The notes under the pieces were generated by a model. That model saw only the letters and a program-made list of their open reading frames with translations, was not told the origin of the DNA and did no database searches. From positions 1 through 33,278 of the forward strand of contig DXEI01000134.1 in NCBI GenBank assembly GCA_019115045.1: 33,278 nt of DNA. The letters run 5' to 3'. Shown here in pieces: positions 7,153 through 17,433 of the stretch. The translations under genes and the position numbers were made by a program. Every line of letters begins with the position of its first letter. Position 1 is the stretch's first letter. The stretch comes from Candidatus Gemmiger excrementipullorum (GTDB lineage Bacteria; Bacillota; Clostridia; Oscillospirales; Ruminococcaceae).

Positions 7153-9408
7153 ATGCCTGCTACCGTAGAAGAACTGGTACATAGCCTGACGCTGGAAGAA
7201 AAGGCGGGGCTGTGCTCCGGCCAGGGGCCGTGGCACACCAAAGCCGTCGCGCGGCTGGGTATCCCGGCCATGATGGTATCCGACGGGCCGCACGGTCTGC
7301 GCGCCCAGCGCCCCGGGGCCGAGGGCCCCAACGACAGCGTCGAGGCCGTCTGCTACCCCGCCGGCTGCGCGGCCGCCGCCAGCTTTGACCCCGCGCTGAC
7401 CCGGCGCCTGGGCGCGGCCGTCGCGCGCGAGGCGCAGGCTGCCGGCGTCGGCGTCGTGCTGGGGCCGGCCATCAACATCAAGCGCAGCCCGCTGTGCGGC
7501 CGCAACTTTGAATATTACAGCGAGGACCCGTTTTTGGCCGGCGAGCTGGCGGCGGGGTTCATCCGCGGCGCACAGGGCGAGGGTGTGGGCGCCTGCCCCA
7601 AGCACTTTGCCGCCAACAACCAGGAGACCCGCCGCCTGAGCGTCGACGACCGCATCGACGAGCGCACGCTGCACGAAATTTACCTGCCGCCGTTTGAGAC
7701 CGCCGTGCGCGACGCGCAGCCCTGGTGCGTGATGAGCAGCTACAACCGCGTAAACGGCGTCTACGCCAGCGAAAACCCGCTGCTGCTGGACGAAATTTTG
7801 CGCGGGCAGTGGGGCTTTACCGGGTTCGTGATGTCGGACTGGGGCGCGGTCAGCGACCGCGTGCGCGCCCTGGCCGCCGGGCTGGACCTGGAGATGCCGG
7901 GTTCCGGCGGCGTCAACGACGCCAAGATCGCAGCCGCCGTGCGCAGCGGCGCGCTGGACGAAGCGCTGCTGGACAAAGCCGTGGCGCGCATTTTGAACAT
8001 CGTGCTGCGCGCCGCCGACCTGGCCCGCCCCGCCCCTGCCGACCGCGAAGCCGGGCACGCGCTGGCCGTGCGCCTGGCCAAAGAGAGCGCCGTGCTATTG
8101 CAAAACCTGGGCGCGCTGCCGCTGCGCGAGGGGCAGAAGGTGGCGTACATCGGCGCGCTGGCCGCGCAGCCGCGCTACCAGGGCGGCGGGTCCAGCCATG
8201 TGAACACCCGCGGGGCCGTGGGCGCGCTGCAGGCCGCGCAGCGCCGCCACCGCAACGTGCGCTATGTCGAGGGGTTCCCCGCCGCGCTGGACCAGCGCGA
8301 CGAGGCCGAGTTTCTGCGCGCTGTGGCGGCGGCCGAGGAAGCCGACGCCGCCGTGATCTTTGCCGGGCTGCCCGAGAGTTTTGAGAGCGAGGGCGCCGAC
8401 CGCCGCCACATGCGGCTGCCGGACTGCCAGAACAACCTGATCGCCCGCGTGGCGGCCGTGCAGAAAAACACCGTGGTGGTGCTGCACACCGGCGCGCCGG
8501 TGGAATGCCCCTGGGCGGGGGATGTTTCGGCCATTTTGTGCATGTACTTAGCGGGCGAGGGCGTGGGCGAAGCCGCCGACGCGCTGCTGTGGGGCGACGC
8601 CAACCCCGCCGGCCACCTGCCCGAGACCTGGCCCCTGCGGCTGGAGGATACGCCCTGTTACCTGGATTTCCCCGGCGACGGCATGACCGCCGACTACCGC
8701 GAGGGCGTCTTTGTGGGCTACCGCTGGTACGACGCGCGCCGTATGCCGGTGCGCTGGCCGTTTGGCCACGGGCTGAGCTATACCGGCTTTGTGTACCGCG
8801 ACGCGGCGCTGGACCGCGCCGTTTTGGCCGACGACGGCTGCGTGACGGTGCGCGTACAGGTCAAAAACAGCGGCGCGGTGCGCGGGGCCGAGGTCGTGCA
8901 GCTGTATGTCAGCGACGGTACCGGCGCGCCGGTGCCCGGCGGCCGCGTGCCGCAGGCGCTGCGCGGGTTCCAGAAAGTGGAACTGGCCCCCGGCCAGGCG
9001 TGCGAGGTCACCTTTACGCTGACGCCGCGCGACCTGGCCCACTACGACGCCGCGCTGCACGGCTGGTACGCCGCGCCCGGCCGGTATGAGCTGCGCATCG
9101 GCCGTTCCAGCCGGGACATCCGCCAGACGCTGGAACTGCGCTACGAGACGGCGCGCCGCCCGCCGCTGGCCATTGACGAGAACACACCGCTGGGCGTGCT
9201 GCTGGCCGACGGCCGCACGGCCCCCGTGATCCGCCGGGTGATGGCCGAGCACGGCGTGGTGGAGGGCGACGCCGGCGACGGCCTGATGCCGCCCGAGGCG
9301 ATGGCCGCCATGCTGGACGCCTCGCCGCTGCGCGGCATGGTGCAGTACCGCGACGAGGAACTGGCCCCGCTGCTGGCCGCGCTGCGCGAAGCCGCGGCGC
9401 AAAGCTGA
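7153..9408 (+). CDS. Glycoside hydrolase family 3 beta-glucosidase
   Basis: 751 aa; N-terminal GH3 (GIPAMMVSDGPHGLR, KHFAANNQE, FVMSDWGAV nucleophile region), (A/S) domain and C-terminal fibronectin III-like part; AGGAGG upstream. Confidence 0.93.
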   Translation: MPATVEELVHSLTLEEKAGLCSGQGPWHTKAVARLGIPAMMVSDGPHGLRAQRPGAEGPNDSVEAVCYPAGCAAAASFDPALTRRLGAAVAREAQAAGVGVVLGPAINIKRSPLCGRNFEYYSEDPFLAGELAAGFIRGAQGEGVGACPKHFAANNQETRRLSVDDRIDERTLHEIYLPPFETAVRDAQPWCVMSSYNRVNGVYASENPLLLDEILRGQWGFTGFVMSDWGAVSDRVRALAAGLDLEMPGSGGVNDAKIAAAVRSGALDEALLDKAVARILNIVLRAADLARPAPADREAGHALAVRLAKESAVLLQNLGALPLREGQKVAYIGALAAQPRYQGGGSSHVNTRGAVGALQAAQRRHRNVRYVEGFPAALDQRDEAEFLRAVAAAEEADAAVIFAGLPESFESEGADRRHMRLPDCQNNLIARVAAVQKNTVVVLHTGAPVECPWAGDVSAILCMYLAGEGVGEAADALLWGDANPAGHLPETWPLRLEDTPCYLDFPGDGMTADYREGVFVGYRWYDARRMPVRWPFGHGLSYTGFVYRDAALDRAVLADDGCVTVRVQVKNSGAVRGAEVVQLYVSDGTGAPVPGGRVPQALRGFQKVELAPGQACEVTFTLTPRDLAHYDAALHGWYAAPGRYELRIGRSSRDIRQTLELRYETARRPPLAIDENTPLGVLLADGRTAPVIRRVMAEHGVVEGDAGDGLMPPEAMAAMLDASPLRGMVQYRDEELAPLLAALREAAAQS

Positions 9409-9440
9409 GCGGCCCCCCTTATTTGCACACAGACAAAGCA

Positions 9441-9475
9441 ACGCCCCGTGCCGGCCGGCACGGGGCGTTTGGGTT
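9441..9475. terminator. Bidirectional intrinsic terminator between GH3 and tlpA-like genes
   Basis: ACGCCCCGTGCCGG / CCGGCACGGGGCGT (9441-9468), perfect 28-bp palindrome followed by a T-rich tract, between convergent genes. Confidence 0.75.
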
Positions 9476-9486
9476 TTGTGGGGGCA

Positions 9487-10110
9487 TCACGCGGCGGGGC
9501 GGATCATGTCGAGACCCTGCTGCAGCGTCTGTTCATTGATCGCGCCCTGCGCCCAGGCGACGAGGTTGCCCTCGGCGTCGAGGAAGTAGGTCGTGGGCAG
9601 CGCCGTGACGCCGTAGGTCATCGCGGCGTCGAGGTCGAGGTCGAACAACACGGGGAAGGTGTAGCCTTCTTCCTCCAGCAGCGCTTCGGCGTCGGCCTGC
9701 GTCTCGCGCCCACCCGTCATGTTGACGAGCAGGAACTGCACGCCGTCCTCCTGCTCATACGCCTGCTGGAAGGCCGGCATCTCGCTTTTGCAGGGGCCGC
9801 ACCAGCTGGCCCAGAAGTTGAGCACCAGCGGCTTGCCGAAATAGTCCGAAAGCTGCACGGCGTTGCCGTCGGCGTCGTAGGCCGTAAAGTCCGGCGCGGC
9901 GGTGCGCTGCGCCTCGGCGTCCTCCGCCGTTTGCTGCGTATCGCCGCTGTCGGCGGTGCTTTCGGCGGTGTCGGCGGGCACCGGCGTGGACTCGACGGCC
10001 AGCTGGTCGGGCGCGTACTGGCTGCCCAGGCGGTCATACAGCAGGTAGGCCCCCGCCAGCACGATGGCGAACGCCAGCACCAGCAATACCAATGTTTTGC
10101 GGTCTTTCAT
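9487..10110 (-). CDS. TlpA/ResA-like thioredoxin-fold protein, membrane anchored
   Basis: 207 aa from MKDRKTL (SD AGGAGG upstream); WASWCGPCKSEMP active site. ORF track start at 10203 looks overextended. Confidence 0.9.
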   Translation of the reverse strand: MKDRKTLVLLVLAFAIVLAGAYLLYDRLGSQYAPDQLAVESTPVPADTAESTADSGDTQQTAEDAEAQRTAAPDFTAYDADGNAVQLSDYFGKPLVLNFWASWCGPCKSEMPAFQQAYEQEDGVQFLLVNMTGGRETQADAEALLEEEGYTFPVLFDLDLDAAMTYGVTALPTTYFLDAEGNLVAWAQGAINEQTLQQGLDMIRPAA

Positions 10111-10124
10111 GGTGACCTCCTTTA

Positions 10125-10784
10125 TCAGCTGAGCAGGTTGAGGAAGCGGCCCATCAGGCCGGTGGCCATCAGCACGCCCACGACGATGAGAAAGACGCCG
10201 CACACGCGGTTGAGGACCCCGTAATGACGCTTGACCCAGTCAAACGCCGTCTTGAGGCGGTCGATGAGCACGGCGCTGAGCACGAACGGCACGCCCAGCC
10301 CCAGCGAGTAGGCCAGCAGCATCGCCATGCCCACCAGCACATGCCCCTGCTGGGACGCCAGCGCCAGCGCCGAACCGAGGAACGCCCCGACGCAGGGCGT
10401 CCACCCCAGCGAGAACACGACGCCGAACAGCACCGCCGCGCCAAAGCCCATCTGGGTGTCGACCGTGCGGCTGCTGCCGCGGAACAGCGTGAGCTGGATG
10501 ACGCCGAGGTAGCAAAGGCCGAAGAAGATGACCACCGCGCCGCAGACGATGTTGACGGCCGTGTGGTACTGCTGCAGCAGCTGCCCGGCGGTGCCGGCCA
10601 GCGCGCCCATAAGCACAAAGACGACGGTGAACCCGGCCACAAAGCCCAGCGCGCCCGCCAGCGTTTTGCGGGTGCTGCGCTCGCCCCCGCCCGCAAAGTA
10701 GCTGAGGTAGACCGGCAGCATCGGCAGCAGGCAGGGCGAAAGGAAGGTGATGACGCCTTCCAAAAAAGCGATGAAATACTGCAT
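10125..10784 (-). CDS. CcdA-type cytochrome c biogenesis / thiol-disulfide transmembrane protein
   Basis: 219 aa, six-TM type; FLSPCLLPMLPVYLSYFAG and GWTPCVGAFLGSAL motifs. Confidence 0.92.
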   Translation of the reverse strand: MQYFIAFLEGVITFLSPCLLPMLPVYLSYFAGGGERSTRKTLAGALGFVAGFTVVFVLMGALAGTAGQLLQQYHTAVNIVCGAVVIFFGLCYLGVIQLTLFRGSSRTVDTQMGFGAAVLFGVVFSLGWTPCVGAFLGSALALASQQGHVLVGMAMLLAYSLGLGVPFVLSAVLIDRLKTAFDWVKRHYGVLNRVCGVFLIVVGVLMATGLMGRFLNLLS

Positions 10785-10871
10785 AGCACGCTCCTGTAGG
10801 GTTTGCCTTAGTATACCCCGGCGCCGCGCGCTGTGTCGGTGACTTTGTCACGCTGGCGGCGGGGCGCTCTT

Positions 10872-10901
10872 ATCCTACCACAGCAGGGGCCTTTGTGGCA
10901 A
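10872..10901 (-). promoter_or_regulatory. Candidate promoter for the ccdA-tlpA pair
   Basis: Minus strand TTGCCA, N18, TAGGAT (10872-10877), TGG before the -10; a second possible -10 TATACT at 10810-10815. Confidence 0.4.
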
Positions 10902-10903
10902 GC

Positions 10904-10939
10904 AAAAAACGCCGCGCGCTTTGCGGTAAAGCGTGCGGC
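10904..10939 (-). terminator. Terminator of the ATP synthase operon
   Basis: Minus strand GCCGCACGCTTT-accgc-AAAGCGCGCGGC followed by GTTTTTT. Confidence 0.75.
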
Positions 10940-10960
10940 GGGGCTTGTGGTTTTATTGGC

Positions 10961-11377
10961 TCAGCGCGCGCCGCGGCGGCGGCGCACGGCCGAAAGCCGC
11001 GCCGTGGCGCGCGCCAGGGCAGCCTTGCTGCGGTAATACTCGCGCTGGCTGCCGTGCTGGCGCAGGCGTTCCTCGGCACGGGACTTGGCGCGCTGGGCGC
11101 GGGCCTCGTCGATCTCCTCGGGGCGTTCGGCGGTGGAGACAAGCACCACGGCGTAGTCCGACATGATCTCGGCAAAGCCGTGGGTGACGATGACGCTGGT
11201 CCACACGCCGTCCACCTTGTAGCGGGTCTCGCCCGGTTCAATGGCGGCGACCACCGGCTCGTGCCCGGCCTCGACGCCGTAGCTGCCGTCGGTGGCGGGC
11301 AGGATCAGACTTTCGACCTGGCCGGTAAAAAACGGCCCGGTGGGGGTGACGATCTCCAGCAAAAAGGTGTTGGCCAT
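10961..11377 (-). CDS. atpC: F1Fo ATP synthase subunit epsilon
   Basis: 138 aa; F1 epsilon N-terminal pattern (LEIVTPTGPFFTGQVESLILPATDGSYGV); immediately downstream of atpD. Confidence 0.93.
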   Translation of the reverse strand: MANTFLLEIVTPTGPFFTGQVESLILPATDGSYGVEAGHEPVVAAIEPGETRYKVDGVWTSVIVTHGFAEIMSDYAVVLVSTAERPEEIDEARAQRAKSRAEERLRQHGSQREYYRSKAALARATARLSAVRRRRGAR

Positions 11378-12808
<1,431 letters not shown>

Positions 12809-13705
12809 TCATTCGGCCCCGGCAGCGGCGTCGCCGCCCTGCGCGCCGGCCACGATCTCGGTGATCTCCTGCGTGATGGCGGCCTGGCGGGCGCGGTTAT
12901 ACTCCAGCGAAAGCTGTTTGAGCAGGCTGCGGGCGTTCTCTGTGGCGGTGTCCATGGCCGTCATGCGGGCGTTCTGCTCGGAGCAGAAGGACTCCACCAT
13001 CGCGCCGAACAGCGCGCCCTTGAGGTAGACGGGCACGATGTGGTTGAGCACCTCGGCGGCGGAGGGCATATACGTCACCTCGCGCCGGATGCCGCCGTCG
13101 GCCCGCGGCCGCGGCTGCCAGGGGAAGGCGTCGCGGTCCAGCGGCAGCAGCTTGAGGATCTTGGGCTGCAGCTGCAGCGGGGTGACGAGCTCGGTATACA
13201 CAACGTACACCTCGTCCAGGCGGCCTTTGCGGAAATGTTCCACAAACAGGTCCGCGATCTCCCGCGCGCGGGGGGGCGTGGGGTCCTGCGCGGTGTACAT
13301 GAACTCGACGTCGACGGTGACGCCCTTGTGGCGGAAGTAGCTGCGGCCCGTCTGCCCGACGAGGAACAGCGTGGGGTCGTCAAATTTTTGCATATGCTCC
13401 TCGGCCAGGCGCAGCACGTTGTGGTTGTAGGCGCCGGCCAGGCCTTTGTCGCCGGTGATGATGATGAACCCCGCCTTGTGGGGTTTGCCGGGGCGGCGGT
13501 CAAAGTAGATATGCTCGACATCCTGCGTGCGGTGCAAAATGTCCGAGATCGTCTGCGTCGTCTTGACAAAATAGGGCTGCACGTTGGTCAGCTGTTCGCG
13601 GGCTTTGCGCAGCTTGGAGGAAGAGATCAGGTACATCGCGTTGGTGATCTTGAGCGTCTGCTGGACGCTGTCGATATGGTTGCGGATCTCTTTTATGCTG
13701 TCCAT
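12809..13705 (-). CDS. atpG: F1Fo ATP synthase subunit gamma
   Basis: 298 aa; [32 protein letters not shown]...; C-terminal [20 protein letters not shown]. Confidence 0.97.
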   Translation of the reverse strand: MDSIKEIRNHIDSVQQTLKITNAMYLISSSKLRKAREQLTNVQPYFVKTTQTISDILHRTQDVEHIYFDRRPGKPHKAGFIIITGDKGLAGAYNHNVLRLAEEHMQKFDDPTLFLVGQTGRSYFRHKGVTVDVEFMYTAQDPTPPRAREIADLFVEHFRKGRLDEVYVVYTELVTPLQLQPKILKLLPLDRDAFPWQPRPRADGGIRREVTYMPSAAEVLNHIVPVYLKGALFGAMVESFCSEQNARMTAMDTATENARSLLKQLSLEYNRARQAAITQEITEIVAGAQGGDAAAGAE

Positions 13706-15738
13706 TGCGCGCTCACCTGCTTTTTGTAGCCGTCCAGCGTGGTGCGGATCTGCTCGGTCACGGGGCCGGGCAGCGTGCCGCTGGCCGTGATGCCGGCCAT
13801 AAGGTCGGGCTGTTCGCGCTCGAGCAGGTCGACAAAGTCGTTGGCAAAGCCGCGCACCTGCTCCACCGGGACGTCGGCCAGCAGGCCGCTGGTGGCGATG
13901 TAGAGCACGACCGCCTGCCGTGCGGCCGACATCGGCGCGCTGCGCGGCTGGCGCAGCAGGGCCATCATGCGCTTGCCGTGGTCCAGCGCTTTGCGGGTGC
14001 CGGCGTCGAGGTCGGAGCTGAACTGGGTGAACACCTCCAGCTCACGGTAGCGGGCCAGGTCGATGCGCAGCGTGCCGGCCGTCTTTTTGATGGCCGGGAT
14101 CTGCGCCGCGCCGCCCACACGCGACACCGACAACCCGACGTTGACCGCCGGGCGCTGGCCGGAATGGAACAGCCCGCTTTCGAGGTAGATCTGGCCGTCG
14201 GTGATGGAGATAACATTGGTGGGGATATAGGCCGAAACGTCGCCGGCCTGCGTCTCGACGATGGGCAGCGCCGTCATGGAGCCGCCGCCATACTCCTGCG
14301 TGACGCGGCAGGCGCGCTCCAGCAGGCGGCTGTGCAGGTAGAACACGTCGCCGGGGTAGGCCTCGCGCCCGGGGCTGCGCTGCAGCAGCAGCGACAGCGT
14401 GCGGTAGGCCACCGCATGTTTGGAAAGGTCGTCGTAGACGATGAGCACGTCCTTGCCGTGGGCCATGAAATACTCGCCCATAGCGGCGCCCGCATAGGGC
14501 GCGACGTACTGCAGGGGCGCGCCCTCGGCCGCCGTGGCCGAGACCAGGATGGTGTACGCCAGCGCGCCGTGCTGGCGCAGCGTCTCGCGCAGGCGGGCGA
14601 CGGTGGACTCCTTTTGGCCGATGGCAACGTAGATGCAGATCATATCCTGGCCCTTCTGGTTCAGGATGGCGTCGACGGCGATGGCCGTCTTGCCGGTCTG
14701 GCGGTCGCCGATGATAAGCTCGCGCTGGCCGCGGCCGATGGGCACCATGGCGTCGATGGCCAGGATGCCGGTCTGCATGGGCTGGTTGACGGGCTCGCGG
14801 CTGATGACGCCGGGGGCCTCGTGCTCGATGGGGTAGCGCTCGCTGGTCTGGACGGGGCCCAGGCCGTCGATGGGGCGGCCCAGGGCGTCGACGGTGCGGC
14901 CGATGAGGGCGTCGCCCACCGGCACGTCGGCCGGGCGGCCGGTGCGGCGGCAGAGGCTGCCTTCCTCCAGGCCGTCCTGGCTGCCCAGCAGGATGACGCC
15001 GGTGTACTCGCGCCGGAGGTCCAGCACGATGCCGGCGGCGCCGTTTGCAAACTCGACACGCTCGCCGTAGACGGCGTGCTGCATGCCGCTGACGGTGGCG
15101 ATGCCGTCGCCGACCGACAGCACACGCCCGGTCTCGACGGTATCGGCGGCGTCCTCGCGCCGGATGGCCGCTTGGATGCGGTCCTGCATCGCTTCCAGCC
15201 CGGCGTCCGCGCCGGCGGCGGGGTCGTCCCGCAGGCCGCGGGCCAGGCGCTCCAGCCGGCTTTTGACGCTGTAGTCATAGGTCAGGCCGTTGACGTCCAG
15301 CACAAAGCCGCCCAGGATGGCGGGGTCGATGTGGATGTCCAGCACGGCGTTGTCTGCGCCGCACAGCTTGCAGGCCGCTTTGCAGATGGTCTGCTGCGTG
15401 GCTTCGTCGGGCTGGCGGGCACAGGTGACCCGGCAGGCCACGCCGCCTTGGGCCGCCAGCGCCAGGCGGGAAAATTCCGCCAGGATGGCGGGCAGGTCGG
15501 CCAGCGCATCGGCGTCGGCCAGGATGTTCAAAAAGGCTTTCAACGCGTCGCAGCCCGCCAGCATGGGGGCGTCGGCCAGCAGCTGCTGTTTTTCCGCCGG
15601 GGTGGCCGCCGGGCTTGTCAGGGCGTTCCAGCGGGCGGTATCGGCCAGCAGGGCGTCGCCCGCGGCGCGCACGGCCGGGGCGTCGCTGCCGGCAGCCTCC
15701 AGCAGGGCGGCGGCATAACGCTGGGTCATCTCGCTCAT
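13693..15738 (-). CDS. Fused F1Fo ATP synthase delta-alpha protein
   Basis: 681 aa uninterrupted ORF: residues 1 to about 170 are OSCP/delta-like ([11 protein letters not shown]..., [28 protein letters not shown]), residues about 184-681 are a full alpha subunit ([63 protein letters not shown]). Confidence 0.95.
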   Translation of the reverse strand: MSEMTQRYAAALLEAAGSDAPAVRAAGDALLADTARWNALTSPAATPAEKQQLLADAPMLAGCDALKAFLNILADADALADLPAILAEFSRLALAAQGGVACRVTCARQPDEATQQTICKAACKLCGADNAVLDIHIDPAILGGFVLDVNGLTYDYSVKSRLERLARGLRDDPAAGADAGLEAMQDRIQAAIRREDAADTVETGRVLSVGDGIATVSGMQHAVYGERVEFANGAAGIVLDLRREYTGVILLGSQDGLEEGSLCRRTGRPADVPVGDALIGRTVDALGRPIDGLGPVQTSERYPIEHEAPGVISREPVNQPMQTGILAIDAMVPIGRGQRELIIGDRQTGKTAIAVDAILNQKGQDMICIYVAIGQKESTVARLRETLRQHGALAYTILVSATAAEGAPLQYVAPYAGAAMGEYFMAHGKDVLIVYDDLSKHAVAYRTLSLLLQRSPGREAYPGDVFYLHSRLLERACRVTQEYGGGSMTALPIVETQAGDVSAYIPTNVISITDGQIYLESGLFHSGQRPAVNVGLSVSRVGGAAQIPAIKKTAGTLRIDLARYRELEVFTQFSSDLDAGTRKALDHGKRMMALLRQPRSAPMSAARQAVVLYIATSGLLADVPVEQVRGFANDFVDLLEREQPDLMAGITASGTLPGPVTEQIRTTLDGYKKQVSAQWTA

Positions 15739-16232
15739 TGCGCGTTCCCCACTTTCTGCAGGAATTCCTCGGCCAATGCGCGGTCGTCGTCGGTGTCCAG
15801 GCGCTTGGCGGCGATCTCGGCGGCGGCCAACACGGCCAGCTGCGCCACCTCGCCGCGGGCGGCGCGCAGCATCTCGCCGCGCTCCGCCTCAATGCGGCGG
15901 GCGGCGTCCTCGGCGCGCTGCTTGGCGTCGGCGTCGGCCTCGGCCAGGCGGTCGGCGTAGGCTGCGTCGGCGCGCTGTTTGGCGTCGGCCATCAGCTGGG
16001 CGGCCTCCTGCCGGGCGCCGGCGAGCTTTTGCTCATACTCGGCCTGGGCCTGCTGCGCCCGGGCGTTGGCGGCCTCGGCTTCGGCGATCTGCTGTTGGAT
16101 CAGCTGTTCGCGCTGCGCCAGCACGGCGTTGACGCGCCCGAACAGAAATTTGCGGAAAAAGAAGTACAGCACCAGCAGGTTGATGATGGTGCATATGATG
16201 GTCACGGGCTGGAAATCCAGCATGCCGCACAC
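15735..16232 (-). CDS. atpF: F1Fo ATP synthase subunit b
   Basis: 165 aa; one N-terminal TM then long Ala/Gln/Glu-rich coiled coil; stop overlaps start of the fused delta-alpha gene. Confidence 0.95.
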   Translation of the reverse strand: MCGMLDFQPVTIICTIINLLVLYFFFRKFLFGRVNAVLAQREQLIQQQIAEAEAANARAQQAQAEYEQKLAGARQEAAQLMADAKQRADAAYADRLAEADADAKQRAEDAARRIEAERGEMLRAARGEVAQLAVLAAAEIAAKRLDTDDDRALAEEFLQKVGNAQ

Positions 16233-16261
16233 CTCCTTACAAAGTGGTCAAAAAGCGGCCG

Positions 16262-16480
16262 TTAGCCCACAAAGACGATGATGAGCGCGGTGATAAAGCC
16301 AAAGATGGCGGTGCCTTCGGCCATGGCGGCGCCCAGCAGCAGCGTGCTGGTGATCTTGCCGGAAGCCTCCGGCTGGCGGGCGATGGCGTCGTTGGCGTGG
16401 GCAGTGGCGATGCCGATGCCGATGCCGGCGCCGATGCCGGTGAGAACTGCGATGCCTGCGGCGATGATTCCGATATCCAT
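16262..16480 (-). CDS. atpE: F1Fo ATP synthase subunit c
   Basis: 72 aa; GAGIGIG motif, ARQPEA loop, AAMAEGTAIF with the ion-binding Glu. Confidence 0.97.
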   Translation of the reverse strand: MDIGIIAAGIAVLTGIGAGIGIGIATAHANDAIARQPEASGKITSTLLLGAAMAEGTAIFGFITALIIVFVG

Positions 16481-16532
16481 GAGATGTTTCCTCCTGTTTT
16501 GTCAAATGGTCAAATGGTGATAAGGTAAGGGG

Positions 16533-17231
16533 TCAGGCTTCTTCCTGCTTGATGCCTTCGCCGGTGAAAAGCGCGGTCAAAAACACAAAGACGATGGTCT
16601 GGATGATGCCGTCGAACAGATCAAAGTAGATGCCAAAGACGGCGGGCACGACGGCGGGCACCAGGTACTTGATCATCTCCATGATGATGTAGGAGCCCAG
16701 CACGTTGCCGAACAGACGCATGCACAGCGCCAGCGGTCGGATGGCGACTTCCATCAGGTTGATGGGCGTCAGCAGCGGCATGGGCTGTGCAAAGCGCTTG
16801 AGGCCGCCGCCCAGGCCGTTGTAGCGGAACTGCGCGCCGTAGATCAGCGCCATGCTCATAAGCGCCAGCGCCGTGGTGACGCTGATGTCCTTGGTGGGGG
16901 AGCTCAGCCCAAAGATGCCGATGATGTTGGCCAGCGCGATGTAGATGGCCACCGTGCCCAGATACGGCGCGAACGGCCGCCAGTGCGGGCCGATGGAGTC
17001 CTTGACGAAGCCGTTTAAGAACTGGACGGCGCTTTCCAGCACGACCTGGGGTTTGCCGGGCTGGCGCACTTTGAGGTCACGGGTGGCCAGCAGCGTAAAC
17101 ACCATGCACGCCGCCATGATGACCCAGCTGACGACGAGCGACGACGCGATGGGGATGCCGCCGAACAGCGGGATGGTGAACGCGGTCTCGTTTTCCAGCG
17201 CCTCCAGCAGGGCTTGTTTAAAACCTTCCAA
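16533..17231 (-). CDS. atpB: F1Fo ATP synthase subunit a
   Basis: 232 aa; FGLSSPTKDISVTTALAL, MRLFGNVLGSYI motifs; TTG start with GAGGTGA upstream. Confidence 0.96.
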   Translation of the reverse strand: MEGFKQALLEALENETAFTIPLFGGIPIASSLVVSWVIMAACMVFTLLATRDLKVRQPGKPQVVLESAVQFLNGFVKDSIGPHWRPFAPYLGTVAIYIALANIIGIFGLSSPTKDISVTTALALMSMALIYGAQFRYNGLGGGLKRFAQPMPLLTPINLMEVAIRPLALCMRLFGNVLGSYIIMEMIKYLVPAVVPAVFGIYFDLFDGIIQTIVFVFLTALFTGEGIKQEEA

Positions 17232-17256
17232 GCAATTTCACCTCGTTTCGTCCCCT

Positions 17257-17285
17257 ATCTTACCGCCGGGGCGCGCGCGTGATAA
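17257..17285 (-). promoter_or_regulatory. Candidate promoter of the atp operon
   Basis: Minus strand TTATCA, N17, TAAGAT. Confidence 0.35.
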
Positions 17286-17313
17286 GGCTTACGAACATAA
17301 AAAAAGCAAAACC

Positions 17314-17361
17314 GTGCAAACCGCCGCAATTTATTTGCACTTTTGCACAACCTTTGTGCAA
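17314..17361. promoter_or_regulatory. Cluster of four TTTGCAC-type half-sites in the atp / citA-like divergent region
   Basis: GTGCAAA 17314-17320, TTTGCAC 17334-17340, and inverted repeat TTGCACAA-cct-TTGTGCAA 17343-17361. Confidence 0.55.
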
Positions 17362-17363
17362 CA

Positions 17364-17392
17364 TTGACGATTTTGCCCCCAGGTGGTATCAT
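17364..17392 (+). promoter_or_regulatory. Promoter of the CitA/DcuS-type kinase gene
   Basis: TTGACG, N17, TATCAT with TGG before the -10. Confidence 0.65.
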
Positions 17393-17433
17393 AACCGCAA
17401 ACAGGGCGTTTTACGCGCAGAAAGGGGGCCGCC

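Noticed and set aside
9441-9475. 28-bp perfect palindrome as a regulatory operator
   Set aside because: It sits between convergent gene ends with a T-rich tail; best explained as a bidirectional terminator. The same reasoning applies to 20264-20301 and 28989-29027.
9487-10784. TlpA/CcdA pair as a new redox system
   Set aside because: A known arrangement for extracytoplasmic thiol-disulfide exchange; nothing unusual visible.
13693-15738. Delta-alpha fusion explained as an ORF-calling artefact
   Set aside because: The reading frame is continuous in the given sequence, both domains are complete and in frame, and the linker contains no stop. A sequencing error cannot be fully excluded and is listed as a check.
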